Below are positions 1 through 6,946 of a stretch of 11,519 nt of DNA, in pieces (positions within the stretch are counted from its first letter, which is position 1; the number at the start of each line of letters is the position of its first letter). Source of the DNA: an uncultured Gammaproteobacteria bacterium. GTDB taxonomy: Bacteria; Pseudomonadota; Gammaproteobacteria; GCA-001735895. The stretch is taken from assembly GCA_937980285.1 (NCBI GenBank), contig CALJQI010000171.1:1-11519 (forward strand). The letters are read 5' to 3'. The translations under genes were made by a program, and so were the position numbers. The notes beneath the pieces are model-generated. The model ran no database searches. It saw nothing but the letters and a program-made list of their open reading frames with translations, and was not told the DNA's origin.

Positions 1-870
1 GATGAAGACCAGCGCGTAACCGGCGGAAGCGCGTGCCGCCTTGACCGAAGGCACGGTAAAGAAGCGCATGATTACGTGCGGCAGGCCGGCGGTACCGACC
101 ATCAGCGACAGCGTGTAGGCGAACATGTTGATATCGTTGCCCAGCACCGCGGTTGTGTATTCCTTGAAACCGAGATCGGTGACTACCTGGTCCAGTTTGT
201 CGAGGAAGTAGACGCCACTGCCATCCGCCAGGGTGCTGCCGAGACCGAGTTGCGGAATCGGGTTACCGGTCAGGTGCAGCGAAATGAATACAGCCGGCAC
301 CGTGTAAGCGAAGATCATCACGCAGTATTGTGCGATCTGGGTGTAGGTAATGCCCTTCATGCCGCCTAGCACCGCGTAAACCCAGACCACGCCCATGCCG
401 ATGCCGAGACCAACGCCGTATTCGACTTCGAGGAATCTCGAGAAAGCCACGCCGACGCCCTTCATCTGGCCGATAACGTAGGTCAGCGAGGCGATGATCA
501 GACATACCACGGCGACGATGCGCGCGGTGTCGGAGTAATAGCGGTCGCCGATGAATTCCGGCACGGTAAATTTGCCGTGCTTGCGCAAATAGGGCGCCAG
601 CAGCATCGCTAGCAACACGTATCCGCCGGTCCAGCCCATCAGGAAAACAGAGCCGCCGTAACCGAGGAAAGCGATCAGGCCCGCCATCGAGATAAACGAG
701 GCCGCGCTCATCCAGTCGGCGCCGATCGCCATGCCGTTGGCAATCGGCCCGACGCCGCCGCCGGCGGCGTAGAATTCACTGGTCGTACCCGCGCGCGCCC
801 ACCAGGCGATACCGAAATAAAGCGCGAAGGTGCCGAAAACGACAATATAAGTAAGTGTTTTTAAATCCAT
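1..870 (-). CDS. Sodium:solute symporter, large subunit (SSS family, ActP-like), partial
   Basis: This is the N-terminal 290 residues of a sodium/solute symporter; the frame is open to the left edge, and full-length relatives are usually about 550-600 residues. It is an inner-membrane protein expected to use the sodium gradient to take up a small solute. The translation from ATG at 870 starts MDLKTLTYIVVFGTFALYFG and is strongly hydrophobic, with repeated membrane segments. Features seen include an early GADWMSAASFIS stretch, a GWTGGYVLLAMLLAPYLRK segment, KFTVPEFIGDRY, and the motif GTAGLPHVIMRFFTV at residues 259-273, which is a hallmark of acetate permease-like (ActP) members. It begins 12 bases after the stop of the DUF4212 gene, with GGGGG just upstream as ribosome site. 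That pairing matches the two-subunit symporters of the TIGR03647/TIGR03648 type. The substrate is not determined here; acetate or another short organic acid is a guess from ActP similarity. Confidence 0.93.
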   Translation of the reverse strand, partial: MDLKTLTYIVVFGTFALYFGIAWWARAGTTSEFYAAGGGVGPIANGMAIGADWMSAASFISMAGLIAFLGYGGSVFLMGWTGGYVLLAMLLAPYLRKHGKFTVPEFIGDRYYSDTARIVAVVCLIIASLTYVIGQMKGVGVAFSRFLEVEYGVGLGIGMGVVWVYAVLGGMKGITYTQIAQYCVMIFAYTVPAVFISLHLTGNPIPQLGLGSTLADGSGVYFLDKLDQVVTDLGFKEYTTAVLGNDINMFAYTLSLMVGTAGLPHVIMRFFTVPSVKAARASAGYALVFI

Positions 871-882
871 GTCGTCGTCCCC

Positions 883-1128
883 CTATTCCTTGACGTCGAA
901 TTCTTCGTCGAGCTTGTTCATCGCCCAGGCGTAGTAAAAGACCAGCGCACAGAATACGTAGATCGAGCCCTGCTGCGCGAACCAGAAGCCGAGCTTGAAG
1001 CCGCCCATGCGGATCGTGTTCAACGGTTCGACCAGCAGTAGTCCGAAGCCGTAGGAAACCACGAACCAGACCACCAGGCACTTGGCGATCAGGCGCAGGT
1101 TTTTCTGCCAATAAGTTTGATTTTGCAT
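883..1128 (-). CDS. DUF4212 protein, small subunit of a sodium:solute symporter
   Basis: This is an 81-residue membrane protein of the DUF4212 family (putative solute:sodium symporter small subunit, TIGR03647), whose usual length is about 80-90. The N-terminus MQNQTYWQKNLRLIAKCLVV is followed by two hydrophobic helices, at roughly residues 15-37 (VVWFVVSYGFGLLLVEPLN) and 46-69 (LGFWFAQQGSIYVFCALVFYY). The acidic tail is NKLDEEFDVKE. The YW.KN start, the GF.LGFWFAQQGSI core and the Y.W.MN end are typical of the family. It lies 12 bases upstream of the symporter large subunit on the same strand and is almost certainly co-transcribed with it. Its own ribosome site is probably the GGGGGGA run about 12 bases before the ATG. 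The role is inferred from gene pairing; how the small subunit acts is not well established. Confidence 0.92.
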   Translation of the reverse strand: MQNQTYWQKNLRLIAKCLVVWFVVSYGFGLLLVEPLNTIRMGGFKLGFWFAQQGSIYVFCALVFYYAWAMNKLDEEFDVKE

Positions 1129-1243
1129 TGTCTCTATAATCCCCCCGGAAATTTGAGTTAGCGCCGGTCGATGGAAGAAATGCAGTTCGACTCGACGTGG
1201 CCTGAATTTTGGAAGTGCGGATGCTGCATTAATCAGGAGGACA

Positions 1244-1384
1244 ATGCAATTCGAACAGGGGCATATACTCTATGAAAATATCTATATCAATCATTGGTTT
1301 ATTGATTCGCGGCAAAGCATCGGCCGCCATCGGTTTCGAAAAATCGTCGAAAATTCCCGCGCGCTGTGCGCCGAAACTCAATAG
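1244..1384 (+). CDS. Possible 46-residue hypothetical ORF
   Basis: A short ORF starts with ATG at 1244, directly after a perfect AGGAGG (1235-1240), and ends with TAG at 1382-1384. The product begins MQFEQGHILYENIYINHWFI and ends in an Arg-rich half (RQSIGRHRFRK) followed by IVENSRALCAETQ. I recognise no family. The Shine-Dalgarno to ATG spacing is only 3 bases, shorter than usual, and the ORF overlaps the candidate minus-strand promoter. It could therefore be chance. The ribosome site is also framed by an inverted repeat, TGCATT (1225-1230) and AATGCA (1243-1248), which would put AGGAGG in the loop and the ATG in the stem of a weak hairpin. Confidence 0.25.
   Translation: MQFEQGHILYENIYINHWFIDSRQSIGRHRFRKIVENSRALCAETQ
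1262..1290 (-). promoter_or_regulatory. Candidate sigma-70 promoter for the DUF4212-symporter operon
   Basis: Read on the minus strand, TTGATA (plus positions 1285-1290, 5 of 6 consensus) is followed after exactly 17 bases by TATATG (1262-1267, 4 of 6). It lies in the most AT-rich part of the divergent gap. Transcription would start near 1254, leaving a 5' leader of about 125 nt before the ATG at 1128. This is inference from consensus matching only. Confidence 0.4.
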
Positions 1385-1534
1385 ATTCGGGCCGCCGGGG
1401 CGATTCCGGCGTTGATGAAAAAACGCCAAGGTATTGTCCCTGGTATCGCTCTCGCATCACTACATTGTTCGGAACTTCCTGGCGCCGGCGGCCAGCACGA
1501 CAGGCACGCACTAGTGTTGCCATCCATTCTTTTC

Positions 1535-1540
1535 TATACT
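1535..1540 (+). promoter_or_regulatory. Possible phaC -10 element
   Basis: TATACT matches the -10 consensus at 5 of 6 positions and lies 26 bases before the phaC ATG. The best -35-like hexamer nearby, TTGCCA at 1517-1522, is only 12 bases away. A standard sigma-70 promoter with correct spacing is therefore not evident; it may need an activator or be wrong. Confidence 0.25.
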
Positions 1541-1566
1541 TCGAAGCCGTTTTTATCGGGGTCATC

Positions 1567-3288
1567 ATGAAAGAAACCAATCCACAAGAGTTGTTCAAAA
1601 AGTACAGCGAACACGGCCATCGCCTGTTTAAGGAGTTCTCGGTATCCGAATCACAGGAAATGGCGTCCCAGTTCTTTAACTCCTGGAATACCATCATGAC
1701 GCGAGCGATGGAAAGCCCGCAGGAATGGGTAAAGACGATGACCGGATTCTACCAGGACCAGTTCAACTTATGGGTCAACATGTTCAACCCCTCGGCCGCC
1801 GGCACGGTGCACCCTGTGCCGGGCGATCGACGCTTCGATTCTCCCGAATGGGATGAAAGCCCGTTACACAACTATCTCAAGCAATCCTACCTGCTGTCCT
1901 CGCGCTGGTTGTCCGGGATGATTTCAGATTCAACGCTGGATGAATCGACCAGGAACAAGTGCGACTTTTACACGCGCCAGTTTATCGACGCCATGTCGCC
2001 CTCCAATTTCGCCGTGACCAATCCCGAGGTGCTCAAGGAGACGCTCGAAAGCAAAGGCCAGAACCTGATCCAGGGTCTTTCGAACCTGATGCAGGATATG
2101 GACAAGGGCCGCATCAGCATGACCGACGAGTCCGCTTTCGAGCTGGGTAAAAACCTGGCGACAACGCCGGGCTCGGTTGTTTTCGAGAACGAATTGATCC
2201 AGCTGATCCAGTTCAGGCCGTTAACCGAAACCGTCAATGAACGCCCAGTGCTGATTATTCCGCCCTGCATCAACAAGTATTACATTCTCGACCTGTCCGA
2301 GCACAATTCCTACGTGCGCTATTGTCTCGAGCAGGGCAACAACGTGTTTATCATTTCCTGGCGAAACCCGGATGAAGCCATGGGCGATAAAACCTGGGAC
2401 GATTATCTCGACGAGGGCACCATACCGGCCATCGAAGCGGTCAGGAAAATAACCGGCGCGAAAAAGATCAACGGCGTTTCCTGGTGTATCGGCGGCACCC
2501 TGCTGGCGACGACGATGGCGGTACTGGCGGCCAGGCGCAGGAAACCTTTCGCCAGCGCTACCTTTTTCACCACTTTGCTCGATTTTTCGGATCCGGGCGA
2601 ACTGGGCGTATTTATAGACGAATCCCAGGTCAACCAGCACGAGCACAAGCTGGCCGAGGGCGGGGTCATGCCGGGCAAACAGCTGGCAACGACCTTTTCG
2701 ATGCTGCGCGCCAATGACCTGATCTGGAACTACGTGGTCAATAATTACCTCAAGGGCAGGACACCGCCGCCGTTCGACATCCTCTACTGGAACGGCGACT
2801 CGACCAACATGACATCGGCCATGTACACCTGGTACCTGCGCAATATGTACCTGGAAAACAAGCTGGCACAGCCGCGGGCGCTGGAACTGTGCGGCGTTGC
2901 CGTCGACCTGGGTAAAATCGATTGCCCGATTTATTACCTGTCGGCTATCGATGACCACATCGCGCCGTGGAAGACCACCTTTGTCTCCACCGAGTTATTG
3001 AAAGGGCCGATGGAATTCGTACTCGCGGCCAGCGGGCACGTGGCCGGGGTAATCAACCCGGCAAGTAAAAACAAGCGCAGCTTCTGGGTCGACGGCGAGA
3101 CCGGCCAGGGCGCCGACCATTGGCTGGAAACCGCGGAAAGCATTCCCGGCAGCTGGTGGACACATTGGGACCAGTGGCTCAAGGCCCAGGGCGGGAAGCA
3201 GGTTCCCGCGCCGGAACGGCCGGGCAATGACGATTTCGCGGAAATCGAACCCGCGCCGGGCAGCTATGTCCTGGCCAGGGCCAGCTAG
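1567..3288 (+). CDS. phaC: Class I poly(3-hydroxyalkanoate) synthase PhaC
   Basis: This 573-residue enzyme polymerises (R)-3-hydroxyacyl-CoA, typically 3-hydroxybutyryl-CoA, into PHA at the granule surface and releases CoA. The length fits class I synthases. The N-terminal PhaC domain carries DAMSPSNFAVTNPEV and TDESAFELGKNLATTPGSVV, followed by PPCINKYYILDL and the alpha/beta-hydrolase core. The catalytic triad is clear: Cys307 in the box S-W-C-I-G-G, Asp463 in IDDHIAPW and His491 in SGHVAGVINP. They correspond to Cys319, Asp480 and His508 of the Cupriavidus necator enzyme. The C-terminus EIEPAPGSYVLARA is also typical. I chose ATG 1567 (MKETNPQELF) because GGGG at 1558-1561 is well placed and the open frame upstream looks non-coding. 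No phaA, phaB, phasin or phaR lies in the window, so monomer supply must be encoded elsewhere. Confidence 0.97.
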   Translation: MKETNPQELFKKYSEHGHRLFKEFSVSESQEMASQFFNSWNTIMTRAMESPQEWVKTMTGFYQDQFNLWVNMFNPSAAGTVHPVPGDRRFDSPEWDESPLHNYLKQSYLLSSRWLSGMISDSTLDESTRNKCDFYTRQFIDAMSPSNFAVTNPEVLKETLESKGQNLIQGLSNLMQDMDKGRISMTDESAFELGKNLATTPGSVVFENELIQLIQFRPLTETVNERPVLIIPPCINKYYILDLSEHNSYVRYCLEQGNNVFIISWRNPDEAMGDKTWDDYLDEGTIPAIEAVRKITGAKKINGVSWCIGGTLLATTMAVLAARRRKPFASATFFTTLLDFSDPGELGVFIDESQVNQHEHKLAEGGVMPGKQLATTFSMLRANDLIWNYVVNNYLKGRTPPPFDILYWNGDSTNMTSAMYTWYLRNMYLENKLAQPRALELCGVAVDLGKIDCPIYYLSAIDDHIAPWKTTFVSTELLKGPMEFVLAASGHVAGVINPASKNKRSFWVDGETGQGADHWLETAESIPGSWWTHWDQWLKAQGGKQVPAPERPGNDDFAEIEPAPGSYVLARAS

Positions 3289-3454
3289 CGGCAGCCTCAA
3301 ACCGAAAAGCCGCGGATAGTTGCGCGCCTTCACATCAACCGCTAGCGCAAACGACTATTGCCAGTGGAGTCCGGTTTACCGCCGCAAGTTTTCGATATTG
3401 TCTAACGCCCCTGCATTTGTTCAGCCCCGCAGTTTAGTCGAGGCCTGGCGGCCC

Positions 3455-3496
3455 ACGGAATCTTCCGTTTGCACATATCGGCTGTTCAGCTAGTAT
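3455..3496 (+). promoter_or_regulatory. Weak promoter and adjoining palindrome before the GGDEF-EAL gene
   Basis: TTGCAC (3469-3474) and TAGTAT (3491-3496) are spaced 16 bases apart and could be a weak sigma-70 promoter, giving a leader of about 25 nt. A short inverted repeat, ACGGAA (3455-3460) and TTCCGT (3463-3468), abuts the -35 hexamer and could be a regulator site. This 239-base gap after phaC shows no convincing rho-independent terminator. All of this is inference from motifs. Confidence 0.25.
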
Positions 3497-3527
3497 TGAT
3501 CGAGAATTACTAACGCGTAATCCAGTT

Positions 3528-6140
3528 ATGAGCTTCGGTTCCACGCACGAGAAATACAGTAATTCCCTGCTCGGTATTGTTAAGGGTAATACGCTGTACA
3601 AGGGAGATTCGGAAGCGGCGTTCAGGGAGATTACCGAGTCAGCATCGCGCACCATGGACGTCGAGCGCGCGAGCATCTGGATGTATGCCGGGGACCGCGC
3701 CAGCATCAAATGCGTCAACCTTTTCGAGAAAAAAACCGCTAGCCATCACCAGGGCGCTGAGTTGGTCAAAACCGATTTTCCCGCTTACTTCGCGGCGATG
3801 GATACGGATCGGGCAATCGACGCGCACGACGCGCATCACGATTCGCGAACCTGCGAGTTTTCCGAAAGCTATCTTACCCCCAACGGCATCACTTCCATGC
3901 TGGATGCGCCGATATTTTACGAGGGCGGGACAATTGGCGTTATCTGCATCGAACATGTAGGCCAACGCCGTACCTGGACTACCGAGGAAATCACCTTCGC
4001 CGGCTCACTGGCCGACCTCGTCTCGCACGCTATCGAGTCGCAGAAACGGAAATCGGCCGAAATCAAGTTAAGGGAAAGCAAGGAACTGTTCAGAAATTAC
4101 GCGCAATCCGCCTCGGACTGGTTCTGGGAACTGGACGCCGAAGCGAATTACACCTATTTAAGCGACCGCTTTTTCGAGCGAACCGGGTTTAGCCCGGAAG
4201 ACATTTATGGCCGCGATCGCAGCGTGTTCATAAATCAGGACAGCGAAGACCTTGAAGGCGAAAAGTGGCAGCAGCTTTTCCTGCGGCTTCGCAATCGCGA
4301 GCCGTTCAAGGATTTCGAGTACCAGATCAGGAAAGCCGACGGCGAAATAATGTTCGTCTCGACCAATGGCGTTCCCGCCTATGACTCGAAACAAAATTTC
4401 ATCGGTTACCGCGGCACCGGAAGTGAAATCACGCATCGCAGAATGACTGAAAACCAGTTGCTTGAAAACGAGAAGAAATATCGCACCCTGGTCGAATCGG
4501 CGCCCATTTGCATTCATCAAATTGACCTCGATGGCAATTTGATGTCGATGAACCGGGCCGGGCTCGAAATGATAAACGAGAGCGACGAGCAGGCTATCGT
4601 CGGAATGCCGTACCTCGATGCCGCCTGCGCCGAGGACCGCGCTCGAATCTCAGCCCTCATGCAGAAGGCATTCAACGGCGAGTTTTCGGAATTCGAATTT
4701 CGCGGCCAGGGAGATATCGAATTCAGCAGCAATTTCGTGCCGATTCTCGATTCCGACGGCAAGGTCGACCACTTGCTGGGCCTTACCCAGAACATCACCT
4801 CGAAAAAACGCGCGCAGAATGAACTCAGTTACCAGGCCAGTCACGATCTCCTGACCGGGCTTGTCAATCGATACGAATTCGAGCGCCGCGTCGAACTGCT
4901 GATTTCGACAGCCCGCAGCGAAAAGATAGAGCATGCCCTGTGCTTTATGGATCTGGACCAGTTCAAGGTCGTAAACGACACCTGTGGTCATATTGCCGGC
5001 GATGAACTTTTGCGCCAGCTCGGGCACCTGCTGAGCGAGGTTGTCAGGCCTCACGACACGCTTGCACGGCTCGGCGGTGACGAGTTCGGAGTACTGATCG
5101 AGAACTGCGGTCTCAGGCAGGCCCAGAGGGTGGCTGCAGCGCTGCAGCAGGCTACGCAGGGTTTTCAATTTTACTGGAAGGGACAAACTTTCCGCATCGG
5201 CGTCAGCATCGGCCTGGTAGCCATAAACGAATCCACCGCCAATCTTACCGAGTTGATGAAACAGGCCGATGCCGCCTGTTACATGGCAAAGGACCTGGGG
5301 CGGAACCGCATCCACGTATACCGCTTCGAAGACGCCGATATCGCCGAACGTCACGGCGAGATGCAGTGGGTTACCCGTATAGGCAGCGCTCTGGAAGAAA
5401 ACCGGTTTACGTTATTCCTGCAAAGCATCGAGCCGCTCGATAACAGTCCCGACAAACATTACGAGGTTTTGCTCAGAATGATAGACGAGCAGGACAATAT
5501 CGTACCGCCCGGGGCTTTTCTGCCGTCGGCGGATCGATATGGCCTGATGGACCGGGTGGATAACTGGGTGGTCGAGAATGCCCTGGCATCGATGGCCGCT
5601 CATCCGCAGTTCGTCGAACAGATTAATTTCATTTCCATCAACCTGTCCGGTCAGTCGGTGACCAATGCGGGCTTCCTGGCATCGATAATTGCCCAACTGA
5701 AGGATCTCAGGATCGACACCGGCAAGATTTGTTTCGAGATCACCGAGACATCAGTCATTTCCAACCTGAGATCGGCAATCCGGTTCATATCAAGCCTTAA
5801 GGAAGTGAACTGTCGATTTGCCCTCGACGATTTTGGCAGCGGATTGTCGTCGTTCGGATATTTAAAAAGCCTTCCGGTCGATTTTCTGAAGATAGACGGC
5901 ATGTTCGTGAAAGACATGGTCGATGACCCCATCGACTACGCAATGGTGAAGTCGATCAATGAAATCGGCCACGTTATGGGAATGAAAACCATCGCCGAGT
6001 TCGTGGAAAACGACGCCATCAGGGAAAAACTGGTGGACATGGGTGTCGATTACGCGCAGGGCTACGCTATCGGCAAGCCGAGACCATTCGAAGAGGTGCT
6101 TGGCATCGCCAGCCAAAGACAACCGGCTCGAAAAAATTAA
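3528..6140 (+). CDS. GAF-PAS-PAS-GGDEF-EAL cyclic-di-GMP synthase/phosphodiesterase
   Basis: This 870-residue predicted cytoplasmic signalling protein (no membrane helices seen) combines sensor and output domains. A GAF domain covers about 25-172. The first PAS domain is about 185-305 (SASDWFWELD, ending FIGYRGTGSEITHR) and the second about 312-428. GGDEF is about 432-600 and EAL about 612-860. The cyclase site is intact, with GGDEF at 516-520 and metal ligand Asp475 in FMDLDQF. The product-inhibition I-site RPHD (507-510) sits the canonical five residues before it. The EAL signature is the variant EVL (646-648, YEVLLRM), which keeps the metal-binding Glu. Asn705, Glu737 (EITE), Asp767-Asp768 (DDFGSG), Lys788 (FLKID), Glu824 (TIAEF) and Gln844 are also present. 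Both cyclase and phosphodiesterase activity are therefore possible. The ATG lacks a strong ribosome site, but no better start exists before the GAF domain. The input signal is unknown. Confidence 0.95.
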   Translation: MSFGSTHEKYSNSLLGIVKGNTLYKGDSEAAFREITESASRTMDVERASIWMYAGDRASIKCVNLFEKKTASHHQGAELVKTDFPAYFAAMDTDRAIDAHDAHHDSRTCEFSESYLTPNGITSMLDAPIFYEGGTIGVICIEHVGQRRTWTTEEITFAGSLADLVSHAIESQKRKSAEIKLRESKELFRNYAQSASDWFWELDAEANYTYLSDRFFERTGFSPEDIYGRDRSVFINQDSEDLEGEKWQQLFLRLRNREPFKDFEYQIRKADGEIMFVSTNGVPAYDSKQNFIGYRGTGSEITHRRMTENQLLENEKKYRTLVESAPICIHQIDLDGNLMSMNRAGLEMINESDEQAIVGMPYLDAACAEDRARISALMQKAFNGEFSEFEFRGQGDIEFSSNFVPILDSDGKVDHLLGLTQNITSKKRAQNELSYQASHDLLTGLVNRYEFERRVELLISTARSEKIEHALCFMDLDQFKVVNDTCGHIAGDELLRQLGHLLSEVVRPHDTLARLGGDEFGVLIENCGLRQAQRVAAALQQATQGFQFYWKGQTFRIGVSIGLVAINESTANLTELMKQADAACYMAKDLGRNRIHVYRFEDADIAERHGEMQWVTRIGSALEENRFTLFLQSIEPLDNSPDKHYEVLLRMIDEQDNIVPPGAFLPSADRYGLMDRVDNWVVENALASMAAHPQFVEQINFISINLSGQSVTNAGFLASIIAQLKDLRIDTGKICFEITETSVISNLRSAIRFISSLKEVNCRFALDDFGSGLSSFGYLKSLPVDFLKIDGMFVKDMVDDPIDYAMVKSINEIGHVMGMKTIAEFVENDAIREKLVDMGVDYAQGYAIGKPRPFEEVLGIASQRQPARKN

Positions 6141-6227
6141 GCACCATTCCAGCGACGGCGGCAGGCAGAAATGAGGGGCCAACGATGTGCAACCCGAGGC
6201 CAGTTTGCCCTGATCGAATATTCCCTC

Positions 6228-6243
6228 GCGATCGTAAGATCGC
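6228..6243 (+). repeat. Perfect hairpin with GTAA tetraloop
   Basis: GCGATC (6228-6233) and GATCGC (6238-6243) form a perfect 6-bp stem closed by GTAA, which would be a GNRA-type loop in RNA. It lies about 90 bases after the GGDEF-EAL stop. No T-tract follows, so it is not a standard terminator. It might protect the 3' end of the upstream transcript, or be chance. Confidence 0.3.
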
Positions 6244-6313
6244 ATGTCATGCCTGCGGCCCTGCCTCGACCTGCGGCAGCCTGAAAGTAAAAATCATTAT
6301 CGGAGAACAATAC

Positions 6314-6343
6314 TTGCAATAATAGCACGGTCGTACTATTATT
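6314..6343 (+). promoter_or_regulatory. tetR-hydrolase promoter overlapped by a 26-bp operator palindrome
   Basis: The palindrome spans 6318-6343. Outer arms AATAATAG (6318-6325) and CTATTATT (6336-6343) are exact inverted copies, as are inner arms ACG (6327-6329) and CGT (6332-6334). Only positions 6326/6335 and the central GT break the symmetry. It overlaps a good sigma-70 promoter: TTGCAA (6314-6319, 4 of 6), a 17-base spacer and TATTAT (6337-6342, 5 of 6). Length, symmetry and position directly before a TetR gene are what autoregulation by a TetR dimer would predict. The expected start site, about 6349-6350, is 1-2 bases before the ATG. Confidence 0.75.
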
Positions 6344-6350
6344 CGCCGTT

Positions 6351-6932
6351 ATGAGCAAGGGAGACGACACCCGACAGGCAATCTTGCAAAGCGGCCTCGA
6401 GATGGCCAGCAGGATTGGACTCGAACAGGTCACCATCGGCAGCCTGGCCAGGCAGAGCGGGTTATCGAAGAGCGGCCTGTACGCGCATTTTCAGGCCAAG
6501 GAAACCCTGCAGATCGAGATTCTGCAACTGGCGGGACAGATTTTTGCCGCCTCGGTACTGGTGCCCGCGTTACGCAGCGCCAGCGGAATCGCCCGCATCC
6601 GCCGCGTGGTCGCGAACTGGCGCGCGTGGAACGAGAACCTGTCCGGCGGCTGCGTGTTCGCGTCGGCCTGCAACGAATACAGGGACCGCCCGGGCCGGGT
6701 GCGCGACTTTGTCGTGGCGCAGCAGCGGGAGTGGCTTGCATCGCTGCAGCGGCTGGCGCAATCGGCAGTGGAGACAGGCGATTTCCGCAGCGATATCGAT
6801 AGTGCCCAGTTCGCCTACGATCTCTACTCGAGCCTGCTCGGCTTTCACCTGTTTCGCAACATGCTCGACCTGCCGGACGCGGATCAGCGCCAGGCACGGG
6901 CGCTCGAGCAATTACTCGATAACTATCGCTAA
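6351..6932 (+). CDS. TetR/AcrR-family transcriptional repressor
   Basis: This 193-residue protein has the usual TetR size. The N-terminal DNA-binding domain covers about residues 5-52. It has helix one DDTRQAILQSGLEMASRIG, the helix-turn-helix TIGSLARQSGLSKSGLYAHF (28-47) and the family-typical KETL that follows. The C-terminal ligand/dimer domain contains GGCVFASACNEYRDRPGRVRDF, seen in one common TetR C-terminal subfamily. The ligand cannot be predicted. It is followed after 14 bases by the alpha/beta hydrolase gene, so the two are probably one operon controlled by this repressor through the palindrome at 6318-6343. The ATG at 6351 has no Shine-Dalgarno and the predicted transcript starts almost at the ATG, suggesting leaderless translation. 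The next in-frame Met (residue 17) would remove part of helix one, so I keep this start. Confidence 0.93.
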   Translation: MSKGDDTRQAILQSGLEMASRIGLEQVTIGSLARQSGLSKSGLYAHFQAKETLQIEILQLAGQIFAASVLVPALRSASGIARIRRVVANWRAWNENLSGGCVFASACNEYRDRPGRVRDFVVAQQREWLASLQRLAQSAVETGDFRSDIDSAQFAYDLYSSLLGFHLFRNMLDLPDADQRQARALEQLLDNYR

Positions 6933-6946
6933 CCCGGAGAAACGCG

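Larger units (their letters stand above)
1129..1566. other. Divergent intergenic region between the symporter operon and phaC
   Basis: This is a 438-base gap between two divergently oriented genes. It contains an AT-rich tract (about 1261-1310) with the candidate symporter promoter, the doubtful 46-residue ORF, and a weak phaC -10 element TATACT at 1535-1540. Two small inverted repeats are visible. GGCGTT (1408-1413) pairs with AACGCC (1422-1427). CTGGC and GCCAG arms flank a GC-rich core near 1480-1497. The phaC frame stays open upstream of 1567 to about 1366, but that extension has no PhaC-like sequence and I treat it as non-coding. Confidence 0.6.

Noticed and set aside
1408..1427. GGCGTT/AACGCC hairpin as a terminator before phaC
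   Set aside because: No T-tract follows the stem on either strand; the A/T run lies in the loop, and no gene ends here.
1366..1566. In-frame 67-residue N-terminal extension of PhaC
   Set aside because: The sequence is Arg-rich and low in family likeness, lacks a ribosome site at its first ATG, and ATG 1567 with GGGG upstream gives the normal class I length.
2221..2958. Long minus-strand open frame of 245 codons inside phaC
   Set aside because: It is the antisense shadow of a highly conserved gene in GC-rich DNA and shows no recognisable protein features.
3288..3313. GCGGC/GCCGC arms after phaC as a terminator
   Set aside because: The stem is only 5 bp with a 16-base loop and no T-tract follows.
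4650..5354. Long minus-strand open frame of 234 codons inside the GGDEF region
   Set aside because: It is antisense to strongly conserved GGDEF motifs; no domain is recognisable in the product.
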